Shown here one piece after another: positions 16,082 through 23,685 of a stretch of 30,601 bases of DNA (positions are counted from its first letter, which is position 1; the number at the start of each line of letters is the position of its first letter). Source of the stretch: Streptosporangiaceae bacterium (lineage in GTDB: Bacteria; Actinomycetota; Actinomycetes; Streptosporangiales; Streptosporangiaceae); assembly GCA_030041195.1 (NCBI GenBank), contig JASHOI010000194.1:1-30601 (forward strand), read 5' to 3'. A model generated the notes under the pieces. That model did no database searches and was not told the DNA's origin. It saw nothing but the letters and a program-made list of their open reading frames with translations. The position numbers were made by a program, and so were the translations under genes.

Positions 16082-17328
16082 GACGTCGGCATCCTTGCCG
16101 TGACCGCGAACCCGCCGGACTGCCCAGGGCCAACGGACAGGCTGCCGCCGCACGACGCGACCCGCTCGGCGATCCCGGCCAGCCCGAAACCGCCGGGCCC
16201 GACGGACCGGGCCCCGGTGCCGTTGCCGCCGCTGCTGCCGTTCGGTGAGTTCGGCGCGTCGGCCGACAGCGCCCACGCGGGCCGGCCGGCGGCCGCGGCG
16301 ACGGGACCGTGGCCGGTGTCGGTCACCGACACGGTGACGTAACCGGGCTCGTAGCTGACGGTCACCTGCGCGGTGCTCGCGCCGGAGTGCCGCACCGTGT
16401 TGGTCAGCGCCTCCTGCACGATCCGGTAGGCGGCCAGGCCAACACCCGGGGCCAGCTTGCACGGGCTGCCCTCCACCCGCAGGTCCACGGCGATCCCCGC
16501 CTGGCGCACCTGCACGAGCACCTCCTCAAGTTCGCCGATCGACGGGGAAGGCGCCGTGACCGGCTGGCGGGCCGGGTCCGGGTCGCACGGGCCGCGAAGC
16601 ACGCCGAGAAGCCGGCGAAGCTCGGTCAGCGCCTCGCGCGCGGTTTCGCCGATGACCTGCACGGACTTGCCCGCCTCGGCGGGCCGGTCGGGCAGCAGGG
16701 ACGCGGCGGCCTCGGACTGCACCGCCATCAGGCTAACGTGGTGCGCCACCACGTCGTGCAGTTCCCTGGCGATCCTGGCCCGCTCCTGCGCGGCGGCCAG
16801 CGCCGCCTGCCGCTCGCGTTCCGCCTCCGCTTGCTCGGCACGCGCCTCAACCTCGCGCGTGTAGGCCCGGTGGGTGCGGCTGAGCACCCCGGCGATGCCG
16901 GCGACGCCGAACTCCAGCAGCCCGGTGATGAAGGTGTAAGCGCCGCTGTGGTAAGGCAGAAATTGCACGTTGATGAGGCCGAACACGACGAGCACGCAAA
17001 TCAGCCGGCGGGCCCTGGTCGAGCTGCGGTCCATCACCGTGTAGAACGCGATCATCGGCCCGAACGGCACGCCGCCGTAGGGGATGCCCAGAACGTTGTA
17101 GATCTGGCTGGGGATGCCGACGGCGAACAGCACCGGCACCGGCCAGCGCCGCCGCCAGGTCAGCGGCAGCGCCTGGAGGATGACCAGCACGAACGCCGCG
17201 ACCGGCAGGTTCAGCTGACGGGTCACCGGGATCAGCGAGCCGACACCGTACGTGGCGAGCGCCAGCGCCAGCGCAAGGTCCTGCATGCGCGGCGACAGCC
17301 CGAGCGCCCAGTTGGCGAGCCTTCTCAC
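16078..17328 (-). CDS. Membrane histidine kinase, NarL/DesK type (HisKA_3)
   Basis: A 416-residue sensor with about five to six membrane segments in the first 150 residues (DUF-type 5TM sensor of actinobacterial kinases, little outside the membrane), a linker helix (about 155-182), then HisKA_3 with the phospho-acceptor His191 in RIARELHDVVAHHVSLMAVQ. The HATPase domain has LTNTVRHSGA (N box) and VSVTDTGHGP (G1), a Gly-rich GGFGLAGIAERV (G2). Between the last two is a low-complexity Gly/Asn/Ser insert (about 340-360). GTG 17328 was taken as start; no strong ribosome site is visible and ATG at 17286 is an alternative but would cut into the first hydrophobic region. It pairs with the overlapping response regulator. 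Confidence 0.93.
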   Translation of the reverse strand: MRRLANWALGLSPRMQDLALALALATYGVGSLIPVTRQLNLPVAAFVLVILQALPLTWRRRWPVPVLFAVGIPSQIYNVLGIPYGGVPFGPMIAFYTVMDRSSTRARRLICVLVVFGLINVQFLPYHSGAYTFITGLLEFGVAGIAGVLSRTHRAYTREVEARAEQAEAERERQAALAAAQERARIARELHDVVAHHVSLMAVQSEAAASLLPDRPAEAGKSVQVIGETAREALTELRRLLGVLRGPCDPDPARQPVTAPSPSIGELEEVLVQVRQAGIAVDLRVEGSPCKLAPGVGLAAYRIVQEALTNTVRHSGASTAQVTVSYEPGYVTVSVTDTGHGPVAAAAGRPAWALSADAPNSPNGSSGGNGTGARSVGPGGFGLAGIAERVASCGGSLSVGPGQSGGFAVTARMPTS

Positions 17329-17406
17329 CAGCCGATCGTAAATCCGCAGCCGAAGGCCGGGCCATCCTCCGCGCGGCGGAACCGCTGACCCCTACCTGCG
17401 GCCGAT

Positions 17407-17420
17407 TTCCGGCGCCGGAA
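17407..17420. promoter_or_regulatory. 14-bp perfect palindrome between divergent kinase and ABC exporter operons
   Basis: TTCCGGCGCCGGAA is fully self-complementary and lies 79 bases before the kinase start and 78 bases before the exporter start, in other words almost in the exact middle of the divergent intergenic region. A dimeric regulator such as the NarL-type response regulator encoded here is the obvious candidate to bind it (inference). Confidence 0.55.
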
Positions 17421-17498
17421 GACGGTGAATGACCCGCAACGGATGGCTCATCAAACGGGCATAGCGGCCGATGCGCGCAGGCCGTCCGCCCGGCGAAC

Positions 17499-18251
17499 AT
17501 GGCGATCATGAACAGTAAGGCAGAACCACAGCAGCGCCGGGCCAGCGGGCCCGGCGGCGCGTCGGCCATCATCGAGCTGGCCGGCGTCGAGAAGGTCTAC
17601 CGCAGCGGTCATGTCGGGTTCCCGGCGCTGAGCGGGGTGAACCTGACCGTCGCCGCCGGCGAGATGGTCGCGATCACCGGCCCGTCCGGCAGCGGCAAGA
17701 CCACCATCATCAACCTCATCGCCGGCATCGACCGCCCCACCGCAGGCACGGTGACGGTCAACGGCAGCCGCCTGGACCAGATGTCCGAGGACAAGCTCGC
17801 GGTCTGGCGCGGCCACACCATCGGCATCGTGTTCCAGTTCTTCCAGCTGATGCCCACCCTCACCGCGATCGAGAACGCGACTCTCCCCCTGGATCTGGCC
17901 CGGCTCGGCCCGTCCCGCGAGCGCAGGGCCAGGGCGGGTCGCAACCTGGCCACGGTCGGGCTCGCGGATCGCGGCGACCGGCTGCCGCTGGAGCTGTCCG
18001 GCGGGGAGCAGCAGCGGGTGGCGATCGCCCGGGCGATGGCCTGCGATCCGCCGGTGCTGCTCGGCGACGAGCCAACCGGCAACCTCGACACCGGGCTCGC
18101 GCGGGACATGCTTGATCTGCTCAGGCGCCTGAACGCGGCCGGGACCACGGTGATCTACGTCACCCACGACCCGGCTCTGGCCGGGATGGCGTCCCGGATC
18201 GTGTCCGTGCGCGACGGCCAGATCGTCGGCGACACCGGAGGCCCGTCATGA
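17499..18251 (+). CDS. ABC transporter ATP-binding protein (MacB/LolD type)
   Basis: A 250-residue ATPase. Walker A is GPSGSGKTT, Q-loop lies in VFQFFQLMPTLT (the FFQLMPTLT form typical of the MacB/LolD exporters), signature LSGGEQQRVAIARAM, Walker B VLLGDEPTGNLD, and switch His in VTHDP. ATG 17499 is used; ATG 17508 is three codons inside and equally possible. Its stop overlaps the permease ATG (ATGA). With the following FtsX-type permease it forms a complete exporter, likely for peptides, antibiotics or lipids, or a mechanotransmission complex; the divergent two-component system probably regulates it. Confidence 0.95.
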   Translation: MAIMNSKAEPQQRRASGPGGASAIIELAGVEKVYRSGHVGFPALSGVNLTVAAGEMVAITGPSGSGKTTIINLIAGIDRPTAGTVTVNGSRLDQMSEDKLAVWRGHTIGIVFQFFQLMPTLTAIENATLPLDLARLGPSRERRARAGRNLATVGLADRGDRLPLELSGGEQQRVAIARAMACDPPVLLGDEPTGNLDTGLARDMLDLLRRLNAAGTTVIYVTHDPALAGMASRIVSVRDGQIVGDTGGPS

Positions 18252-20653
18252 GCACGCTGAGCCGCAAGGCGTGGGGTGACCTGACCCGGCGCCGCACGCG
18301 CACCCTGCTGGCCGTGCTCACACTGGGCATCGCGATCGCCAGCCTGGGCTTCCTGGCAGTGCCGAGCCTGCTGAACGCGGCGATGAACCGCCAGGTCACC
18401 GACAGCCACCTGTACGACGTCGGGGTGTCGACCAGCACCCTCGACCTGACTGCGGCCGAGCTCGCCGCGCTCGGCCACCTGCCGGGCGTGGCCGCGGTCA
18501 GCCCGGTCCACGGCTACGTCACCAGCGCGACGTCCGCCGCCGGAACCCAGAACGTCGGCATCTTCGGCGGTGACCTGGCGTCCGCCACGGTCAACACCGT
18601 CCCGCTGCTGTCCGGCCGGCTCCCCGCCGCTGGCCAGGTGCTGGCCGACGCGGCCAACGGCCGGGCCACCGACTACGCGGTACCGGTCGGCGGCACGATC
18701 GACGTGCGGGCCGCCAGCGGCGCGACCGTGCGGCTGCGGGTCAGCGGCACCGGGATGAACCTGGCGGCCACGCCCGGCGCGAACGGCTCGGGCACACCGG
18801 TGTTCTACGCCACCGCCGCCACCGTGGACGCGCTCACCGGCGTCCGCGGCTACAACTACCTGGGATTCCGGCTCACCGACGACAGCACGGCCGGACAATC
18901 CCGGGTGATCGCTGAGGTTCGCGGCTACCTGACCAAGCTGACCGGAACGGACCCGATCACGGCGCTGCCCGACGTGCGGGCCCCCGGACAGTGGCCGGGC
19001 CAGTCCGGGTTCCGTCACATCATGGCGCTGCTGTACATCATCACGATCCTGGCGTTCGTCTCCGCCCTGTTCCTGATCTCCGCCACGATGAACACCCTCA
19101 TCGCCGAGCAGGCCAGCGAGATCGCGATCCTGAAGACGCTCGGAGCCCGGCGAACGCAGATCGCGGGCATCATCCTGCGCACCGCGGCCATGCTCGGCGC
19201 GGTCGGCGCGGTCATCGGCACGGTGATCGGCATCGCCGTTGCCTACCTGCTCACGCAGTATTTCGCCGTCAAGTTCGTTGACGTCTCGTTCGGGTTCGGC
19301 GTCGCCACCGGAGTGGTGGTGGCCAGCCTGGTGCTCGGACCGGTGCTCGCGGTCGGCGCGTCGCTGCCCGCCCTCCGGCGCGGGTTGCGCCGGCCGGTGG
19401 CGGCGACCCTCGCCGGAACCGGGACCGCCGGATACGGCGCCGGGCTCATCGACCGTCTGGCCACACGTGGCCTGCTGTCCGGCCCCGAGGTTCCCGGCAG
19501 CCTGCGGATGGGTGTCCGCAACGCGCTGCGGCAGAAGCGCCGCAGCGCGGCGGCGATAGCCCAGGTCGCGCTCGCCGCCGGGCTCGCCATCGCGTTCCTG
19601 GCACTCGGCCAGTCGGTAACCGCCGTCATCGGCCAGACCATCGGCAAGCTGCACTTCAGCTTCGCCACCGGGGAGGCGACCGGCCGCGGCGCCCGCCCGT
19701 TCGGCCGCCAGGCGCTCGCCGTTGCCGCCACGACGCCCGGCGTCACGGGCGCGGAACCGGTCGAAACGAGTTCGGTGCAGTACAACGGGCAGACGTACCT
19801 GGCGTGGGGCCTGGGCGCGCATCCGCTGTACTCCTACCGGCTGAGCGCCGGCCGCTGGTTCACCGCCGCGGATACCTCCGCGGGCGCCGCCCGCCAGGCC
19901 ACGCCCCCGGTGGTGCTCGGCCCCGCGGTCGCGCGCAGCACCGGCGCCCGGGTGGGGCAGGCACTCACACTGACCATGGCCGCGGGACCGACGAGGGTCC
20001 GCGTCATCGGCATCGACACCGGCCAGGTCAACGCCGGCGACGTCGTCTACTTCCCGCTGCCGGTGCTGGAACGCCTGGACGGCGGGCCCGGCACCGCGAA
20101 CTCGATCTGGCTTTCCACCGCCAGTTCCAGCCACGCCGCCATCGACCGGGAGACCGCGGCGGCCGCCAGCCGGCTGGCCGCCGCCGGGTACCCGGTCAGT
20201 ACCACGGAGATCTACGTTGTCCAGGCGCAGGACACCGCCGCCGAAACCTCGATCCTCGCGATCGTGCAGATCCTAGGCCTCGTCGTGGTGGCCATCATGC
20301 TGATGGGCCTGGTGAGCAGCCTCAGCATGGCCGTCATCGAGCGCACCAGGGAGGTCGGGATCCTGCGCTGCCTGGGCGCGCGAGGCCGGCAGATCCGCCG
20401 GGTCTTCGGTGCGGAGGCAGTGGTCCTCGCGGTCGCAGGCTGGGCGCCCGGAGTCCTGCTCGGCTGGCTGATCTACCAGGGGTTGCTGGCGCTGCTGCTG
20501 CACAACGTCGGTGTCAGCCTTCCGCAGGAATTCCCGGCGGTCATCCCGCTGATCACTCTCGCCGGAGTCGTGCTGCTCACGCTGCTGGTCATCCGCGGGC
20601 CGCTGCGCCGGGCCACCCGGATCCAGCCTGGCACCGCGCTGAGGTACCAGTGA
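18248..20653 (+). CDS. FtsX-like permease of a MacB-type ABC exporter (two FtsX domains)
   Basis: An 801-residue permease. A membrane segment near 22-42 is followed by a periplasmic-type outer domain (about 45-245), three membrane helices of the first FtsX domain (about 255-380, with ASEIAILKTLGARRTQIAGI as the coupling block), one helix near 435-455, a second outer domain (about 460-665) and the second FtsX domain (about 670-795, with ERTREVGILRCLGARGRQIRR). The duplicated, ten-helix form is typical of Gram-positive members in which one polypeptide supplies both halves. ATG 18248 overlaps the ATPase stop. The product would be exported or extracted at the outer membrane face; substrate unknown. 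Confidence 0.93.
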   Translation: MSTLSRKAWGDLTRRRTRTLLAVLTLGIAIASLGFLAVPSLLNAAMNRQVTDSHLYDVGVSTSTLDLTAAELAALGHLPGVAAVSPVHGYVTSATSAAGTQNVGIFGGDLASATVNTVPLLSGRLPAAGQVLADAANGRATDYAVPVGGTIDVRAASGATVRLRVSGTGMNLAATPGANGSGTPVFYATAATVDALTGVRGYNYLGFRLTDDSTAGQSRVIAEVRGYLTKLTGTDPITALPDVRAPGQWPGQSGFRHIMALLYIITILAFVSALFLISATMNTLIAEQASEIAILKTLGARRTQIAGIILRTAAMLGAVGAVIGTVIGIAVAYLLTQYFAVKFVDVSFGFGVATGVVVASLVLGPVLAVGASLPALRRGLRRPVAATLAGTGTAGYGAGLIDRLATRGLLSGPEVPGSLRMGVRNALRQKRRSAAAIAQVALAAGLAIAFLALGQSVTAVIGQTIGKLHFSFATGEATGRGARPFGRQALAVAATTPGVTGAEPVETSSVQYNGQTYLAWGLGAHPLYSYRLSAGRWFTAADTSAGAARQATPPVVLGPAVARSTGARVGQALTLTMAAGPTRVRVIGIDTGQVNAGDVVYFPLPVLERLDGGPGTANSIWLSTASSSHAAIDRETAAAASRLAAAGYPVSTTEIYVVQAQDTAAETSILAIVQILGLVVVAIMLMGLVSSLSMAVIERTREVGILRCLGARGRQIRRVFGAEAVVLAVAGWAPGVLLGWLIYQGLLALLLHNVGVSLPQEFPAVIPLITLAGVVLLTLLVIRGPLRRATRIQPGTALRYQ

Positions 20654-20673
20654 TGTTTTTTCTCACCGGCCGA

Positions 20674-20716
20674 CCAGGCGAAGGTCCTTCGGTTTCGAGG
20701 AGGTGCCTTCGCCTGG
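20674..20716. terminator. Hairpin between the ABC exporter and the convergent DUF397 gene
   Basis: CCAGGCGAAGG (20674-20684) and CCTTCGCCTGG (20706-20716) pair perfectly over 11 bases; the sequence between them can pair again (TCCTTCG with CGAGGA, one bulge). No T tract follows on either strand, but its place just after the permease stop and before the convergent DUF397 stop fits a bidirectional terminator. Confidence 0.65.
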
Positions 20717-20770
20717 GCTCCGGTCGAGTGTCAGGCCGAGGGGGGATCGACAAGTCCTCGCTGGCAGCCC

Positions 20771-20992
20771 TTATACGCTGCCGAAACGGTCGAATTCCCC
20801 GTTCCGCACGCCTCCGATGAAGGCATGCCATTCGTCGGGTGTGAATCGGAGAATGGGACCCTCAGTGTCTTTGCTGTCGCGCACGCCGATACCGCCACCG
20901 GGCAGGTTCGCCACCTCGACACAGTTGCTGTTCGAGAAACTCAGGGAACTCTTGACCCAGGACGAATCTTCCGTCGGCATAAGGCTCTCCAT
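20771..20992 (-). CDS. DUF397 domain protein
   Basis: A 73-residue protein with every DUF397 landmark: WVKSSLSFSNSNCVEVA (13-29), VRDSKDTEGPILRFTPDEW (38-56) and FIGGVRNGEFD (59-69). DUF397 proteins are small actinobacterial proteins nearly always encoded beside an XRE/DUF5753 regulator and are thought to act as its partner in a toxin-antitoxin-like or developmental switch. ATG 20992 is preceded by GAGGAAAAGAC; ATG 20980 also has GGAGAG before it, so the first four residues are uncertain. Unusually the matching XRE gene is not adjacent but 1.8 kb upstream (22795-23685), separated by a two-TM protein and a gene relic. The promoter at 21046-21075 lets it be expressed on its own. Confidence 0.92.
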   Translation of the reverse strand: MESLMPTEDSSWVKSSLSFSNSNCVEVANLPGGGIGVRDSKDTEGPILRFTPDEWHAFIGGVRNGEFDRFGSV

Positions 20993-21045
20993 GTCTTTTC
21001 CTCACTGATGTCGTGTCATTTGTGACCAAAGGAGAGTGATTGCGT

Positions 21046-21078
21046 AGAGTATTGTCACCACTACTCTGAGTACAATAC
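21046..21078 (-). promoter_or_regulatory. Promoter with nested inverted repeats before the DUF397 gene
   Basis: On the minus strand TTGTAC (-35, 21070-21075) and TACTCT (-10, 21046-21051) are spaced by 18 bases. Two inverted repeats overlap it: AGAGTA/TACTCT (21046-21051 and 21062-21067) and GTATTGT/ACAATAC (21049-21055 and 21072-21078). Repressor-type binding by the XRE regulator is a plausible reading but not shown. Confidence 0.55.
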
Positions 21079-21592
21079 CCTAGGAGGGGCACCGTTGGCA
21101 TCTGGTGCCTCTGACATCAGATGAGAGTACTGGGGTTCGTGCCGCCTAGTGTGTTATGACACCAGGTAATCGAAAAAATTGCGGTATCACCCGACGGGGA
21201 GCCTCGGCCGCCCGGCCAGCAAGATTGGCGGTCAGGGGTAGCGACCTGCGGTTACTTCGTAAGCGACCGGGTAAGCCGCCAGTACCCCGGTGCCGGGAGC
21301 CACCAAAGCCGGCGGTGCCACGAGCGGGCCGATCGTGGCGCTGAGATTACACTGAGTTATGAACGGATGCCGCGGGCTCAGCGTGCCGTCTGGACCGGTG
21401 GCAAGAGAACTGGCTCAACATATGTACCTTGGAATGCGAGACGCGCCTGCCAGTGTCAAGCTTGACGGAGTAAAGTATCTATGTAACTGCCATGTCTCCC
21501 GTCGGCCTTAACCCGCGAAGTGCCTGTGTGCACAGAGGCCGCCACCGCAGTTGTCGCTGCCGGACGGACGGTGGTGCGCCACACCTGTCGTT
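21079..21592. other. Gene-poor stretch, nothing firmly recognised
   Basis: About 510 bases between the DUF397 promoter and the two-TM protein stop. One frame is open on the plus strand from 21160 to 21465 (about 100 codons) but has no ribosome site or early start codon, and its translation is not recognised; I take it as decayed or chance. A short repeat CATCTG/CAGATG (21099-21104 and 21118-21123) is present. Base composition is visibly lower in GC than in the flanking operons, in keeping with acquired or degraded DNA. Confidence 0.5.
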
Positions 21593-22090
21593 CTAGTGCA
21601 GGCCGTTCTCGTTCTCTCGCGTCTCGTGAATAGGCGCCTGTTCCTCGATTCGGGCCAAATTGTGAATAGTCAGTGCGCTGCCGTCCTGGGTTTCATCAGA
21701 AGTCGTCGGCGACAATTCGTAAGCCGCAGTTACGGGTGCTAGCTGAGAAACGGAGGCAGGGTTAAGAATAACTCGCCAAACAGCGCCCATGAGCCCCAAA
21801 ATGTCCACAAGCAACGTGCTTGCGGCCAGCACTTTAACCGTCACCTCCTGATGAGGATTGAAAATTATCAAGACGCATATCACAATCATGGCCGGTATCA
21901 CGAGCATGGCCAAAATACCCATGGCCATTCTTAGGACAAACCAGCGGGCATCTTGTACCCGCTTCTGGTCGAAGGTTGCTTGCTCTTGCCTGAGTCGCTG
22001 CGTAACCTTCTGCTCAGTCAGAGAAGCTGAGCTGTCTACTCCCGCCAGCATATCGTCTTGTCTATGTGGTGGTCGTTCCTGGGCGGTCAT
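21593..22090 (-). CDS. Two-TM membrane protein of unknown function
   Basis: A 165-residue protein with a hydrophilic N-terminal half that looks coiled-coil (SLTEQKVTQRLRQEQATF, 23-40), two adjacent membrane helices (about 51-77 and 84-107, with LLVDILGLMGAVWRVIL in the second) and a hydrophilic C-terminal tail of about 55 residues. Both ends should face the cytoplasm. I do not recognise the family with certainty. ATG 22090 has GGAAG nine bases before it. It lies beside an NB-ARC-type NTPase relic on the opposite strand, and may once have been its membrane partner; two-TM proteins with cytoplasmic coiled coils are common effectors near STAND NTPases (inference). The codons contain more A/T than the neighbouring operons. 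Confidence 0.7.
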   Translation of the reverse strand: MTAQERPPHRQDDMLAGVDSSASLTEQKVTQRLRQEQATFDQKRVQDARWFVLRMAMGILAMLVIPAMIVICVLIIFNPHQEVTVKVLAASTLLVDILGLMGAVWRVILNPASVSQLAPVTAAYELSPTTSDETQDGSALTIHNLARIEEQAPIHETRENENGLH

Positions 22091-22463
22091 TTGACCACTT
22101 CCATAAATTAGACCTGAGAACCCTGGCCTACGAACTATATGGCCCGGGACGCCAGTACTCCGTACACAATCCTAGACTGCCAGGGACTGGATCATCCTCG
22201 CCTGGAGCTTACGGTTCGATGATGACACCACACGAGAGTGGCCTACGTCTACTGTCACGTCGGTAACGGTGCGGACAAGACCCATACGGGACCGTTGCCG
22301 ACTCACCTGGTGAAGGTAACGGCCCAGCACCAGCCCGACGATAGAACACTGCTGTCAGGCTATCGTCGCTGCTCAGAGCCCTGGCGGGGCCAGCTGAGCC
22401 TGGGCGAAATCCGTATGCAAAAGAAGGTTAACTGCCTGGGCGGACGTTCTCGAACAGCCGCGC

Positions 22464-22690
22464 GTCCTGCAAGGATTCAGTGGCCTGGAGAAGACTGCGC
22501 TGACGGTCCGGTACGTGTATCGCCTCCGTTCCGATACAACCTTGACTGGTGGATTCCCTCTGGCCCCGTCGGGTTTTGGGTTATGCACGCGCTGCGCCCA
22601 GGCAAGCCGTACGACCGCTGGCTGCTGATCTTCGACAATGCGGACCAGCCTGAGGAGGTCAGCAAGTGCATTCCGCACACGAGCGGCCCA
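22464..22690 (+). pseudogene. Relic of an NB-ARC/STAND NTPase (FxSxx-COOH-system TPR protein type)
   Basis: Two reading frames must be joined. In the frame starting at 22464 the text is VLQGFSGLEKTALTVRYVYR, matching the P-loop region of actinobacterial NB-ARC proteins (usually GxGGVGKTxLA.EYVYR) with the third Gly replaced by Glu. Near 22535 the match moves to another frame: NLDWWIPSG, the block that follows the P-loop in these proteins, then after a loss of some 40-60 residues HALRPGKPYDRWLLIFDNAD (Walker B region) and QPEEVSKCIPHTSGP, where similarity ends. One frameshift, one large internal deletion and loss of both ends make this a dead gene. The intact protein would have been 700-1000 residues, with NTPase and TPR domains. 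Identification rests on motif memory, not a search. Confidence 0.72.
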
Positions 22691-22794
22691 CAAGAGCCGG
22701 TTTCACGAGGTGCTAGTGGACGTGGCGCAACAACGGAATTTCCGTGGGTGGCGGAATGCCGAACGGCAGCCCTGCGGCAGCGGGATTCCGGGCC

Positions 22795-23685
22795 TTAACG
22801 TGCCCTGCCGTCAGATGACCAATGCGACTCGGCCGTCTTTAGTATGAGGGCTTTAGAGGAGCCTGGGTCCAGCGACGCATCAGCGAGCGTCTGAAAGGCG
22901 ATCCTGTGCAGATAGGTCTCTCTCTCCCCTTCCAGGGAGAAATCGTTTCTCAGATGCTCGGCGCTGACCACGTCTTGCAGCGTGGCGGCATCGTCTTGCC
23001 CGAAGCGGAATATCACAAATGACTCGCCGAAGATTGTGTGCTGAGCGTCCAGGGGGAGGATCCGGAGCGTCAGGTTCGGGCGGTCCGCGTCGGCCGCCAG
23101 GCGCTGCAGTTGCTCGTACATCACGATCTCATCGCCGACCCGGCGCTGGAGCACAGACTCGTCGAACACCACCGACAGTTGCGGCGCTGGCTGACGATCC
23201 AGCACCTTCTGGCGCTGCATCCGGACCCTGACCAGCCGTTCGACCATGCCGGGCGCGATCGGCTCGACGCGGCTGTAGCTCCGGATTATGTGCCGGGCGT
23301 AGGCCTCTGTCTGCAGCAGGCCGGTGACCACAGCGATGTGCCAGATGTCCATCTCGCTCGCCTCGTGCTCGAGGCCGATGAACTGCTGGTAGTCCTCGGA
23401 CAGGTTATCGGCGTATTCCTCCCACCAGCCCCGGTGAGCCGCGTCCTCGGCGAGCTCGAGCAGGACCGCCCGGCGCGACCCGGTGATCTGGTAGTAGTCG
23501 AGCAGCCGCTCGACTTCTCGCGGCTTCAGGCCGGTCCTGGCCCGCTCGTATCTGCTGATCTTGGAGGGCGACCACTTTAAGGCGGCGGCGACGGCATCTC
23601 CGCTCTTGCCTTTGCTCTCCCTGATCTGGCGCAGCTCCGAGGCAAGTCGGCGGCGCCGCACGGTAGGGCTGCTTGGCAACGTCAT
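22795..23685 (-). CDS. XRE-family regulator with DUF5753 domain (Scr1-type)
   Basis: A 296-residue regulator. The N-terminal HTH (about 12-68) reads ELRQIRESKGKSGDAVAAAL then WSPSKISRYERARTGLK, followed by the DUF5753 ligand-like domain (about 95-280) with the blocks WHIAVVTGLLQTEAYAR, QRQKVLDRQPAPQLSVVFDE and the FGESFVIFRF region. ATG 23685 is well placed after GGAGG. Proteins of this class normally lie directly upstream of a DUF397 gene; here a two-TM gene and a NTPase relic intervene. The upstream region 23725-23760 is AT-rich (TAAAAT, on the minus strand), a likely promoter. It probably represses or activates its own and the DUF397 promoter. Confidence 0.92.
   Translation of the reverse strand: MTLPSSPTVRRRRLASELRQIRESKGKSGDAVAAALKWSPSKISRYERARTGLKPREVERLLDYYQITGSRRAVLLELAEDAAHRGWWEEYADNLSEDYQQFIGLEHEASEMDIWHIAVVTGLLQTEAYARHIIRSYSRVEPIAPGMVERLVRVRMQRQKVLDRQPAPQLSVVFDESVLQRRVGDEIVMYEQLQRLAADADRPNLTLRILPLDAQHTIFGESFVIFRFGQDDAATLQDVVSAEHLRNDFSLEGERETYLHRIAFQTLADASLDPGSSKALILKTAESHWSSDGRAR

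Noticed and set aside
18155..20134. 659-codon minus-strand frame opposite the FtsX permease
   Set aside because: Antisense shadow; composition is low-complexity and the opposite strand holds a clear permease overlapping its ATPase gene.
21160..21465. Open plus-strand frame of about 100 codons
   Set aside because: No start codon or ribosome site at its beginning and no recognised family.
22238..22798. 186-codon plus-strand frame as an intact gene
   Set aside because: Only its middle matches a protein family, the family match continues in another frame, and both ends look unrelated; treated as a pseudogene relic instead.
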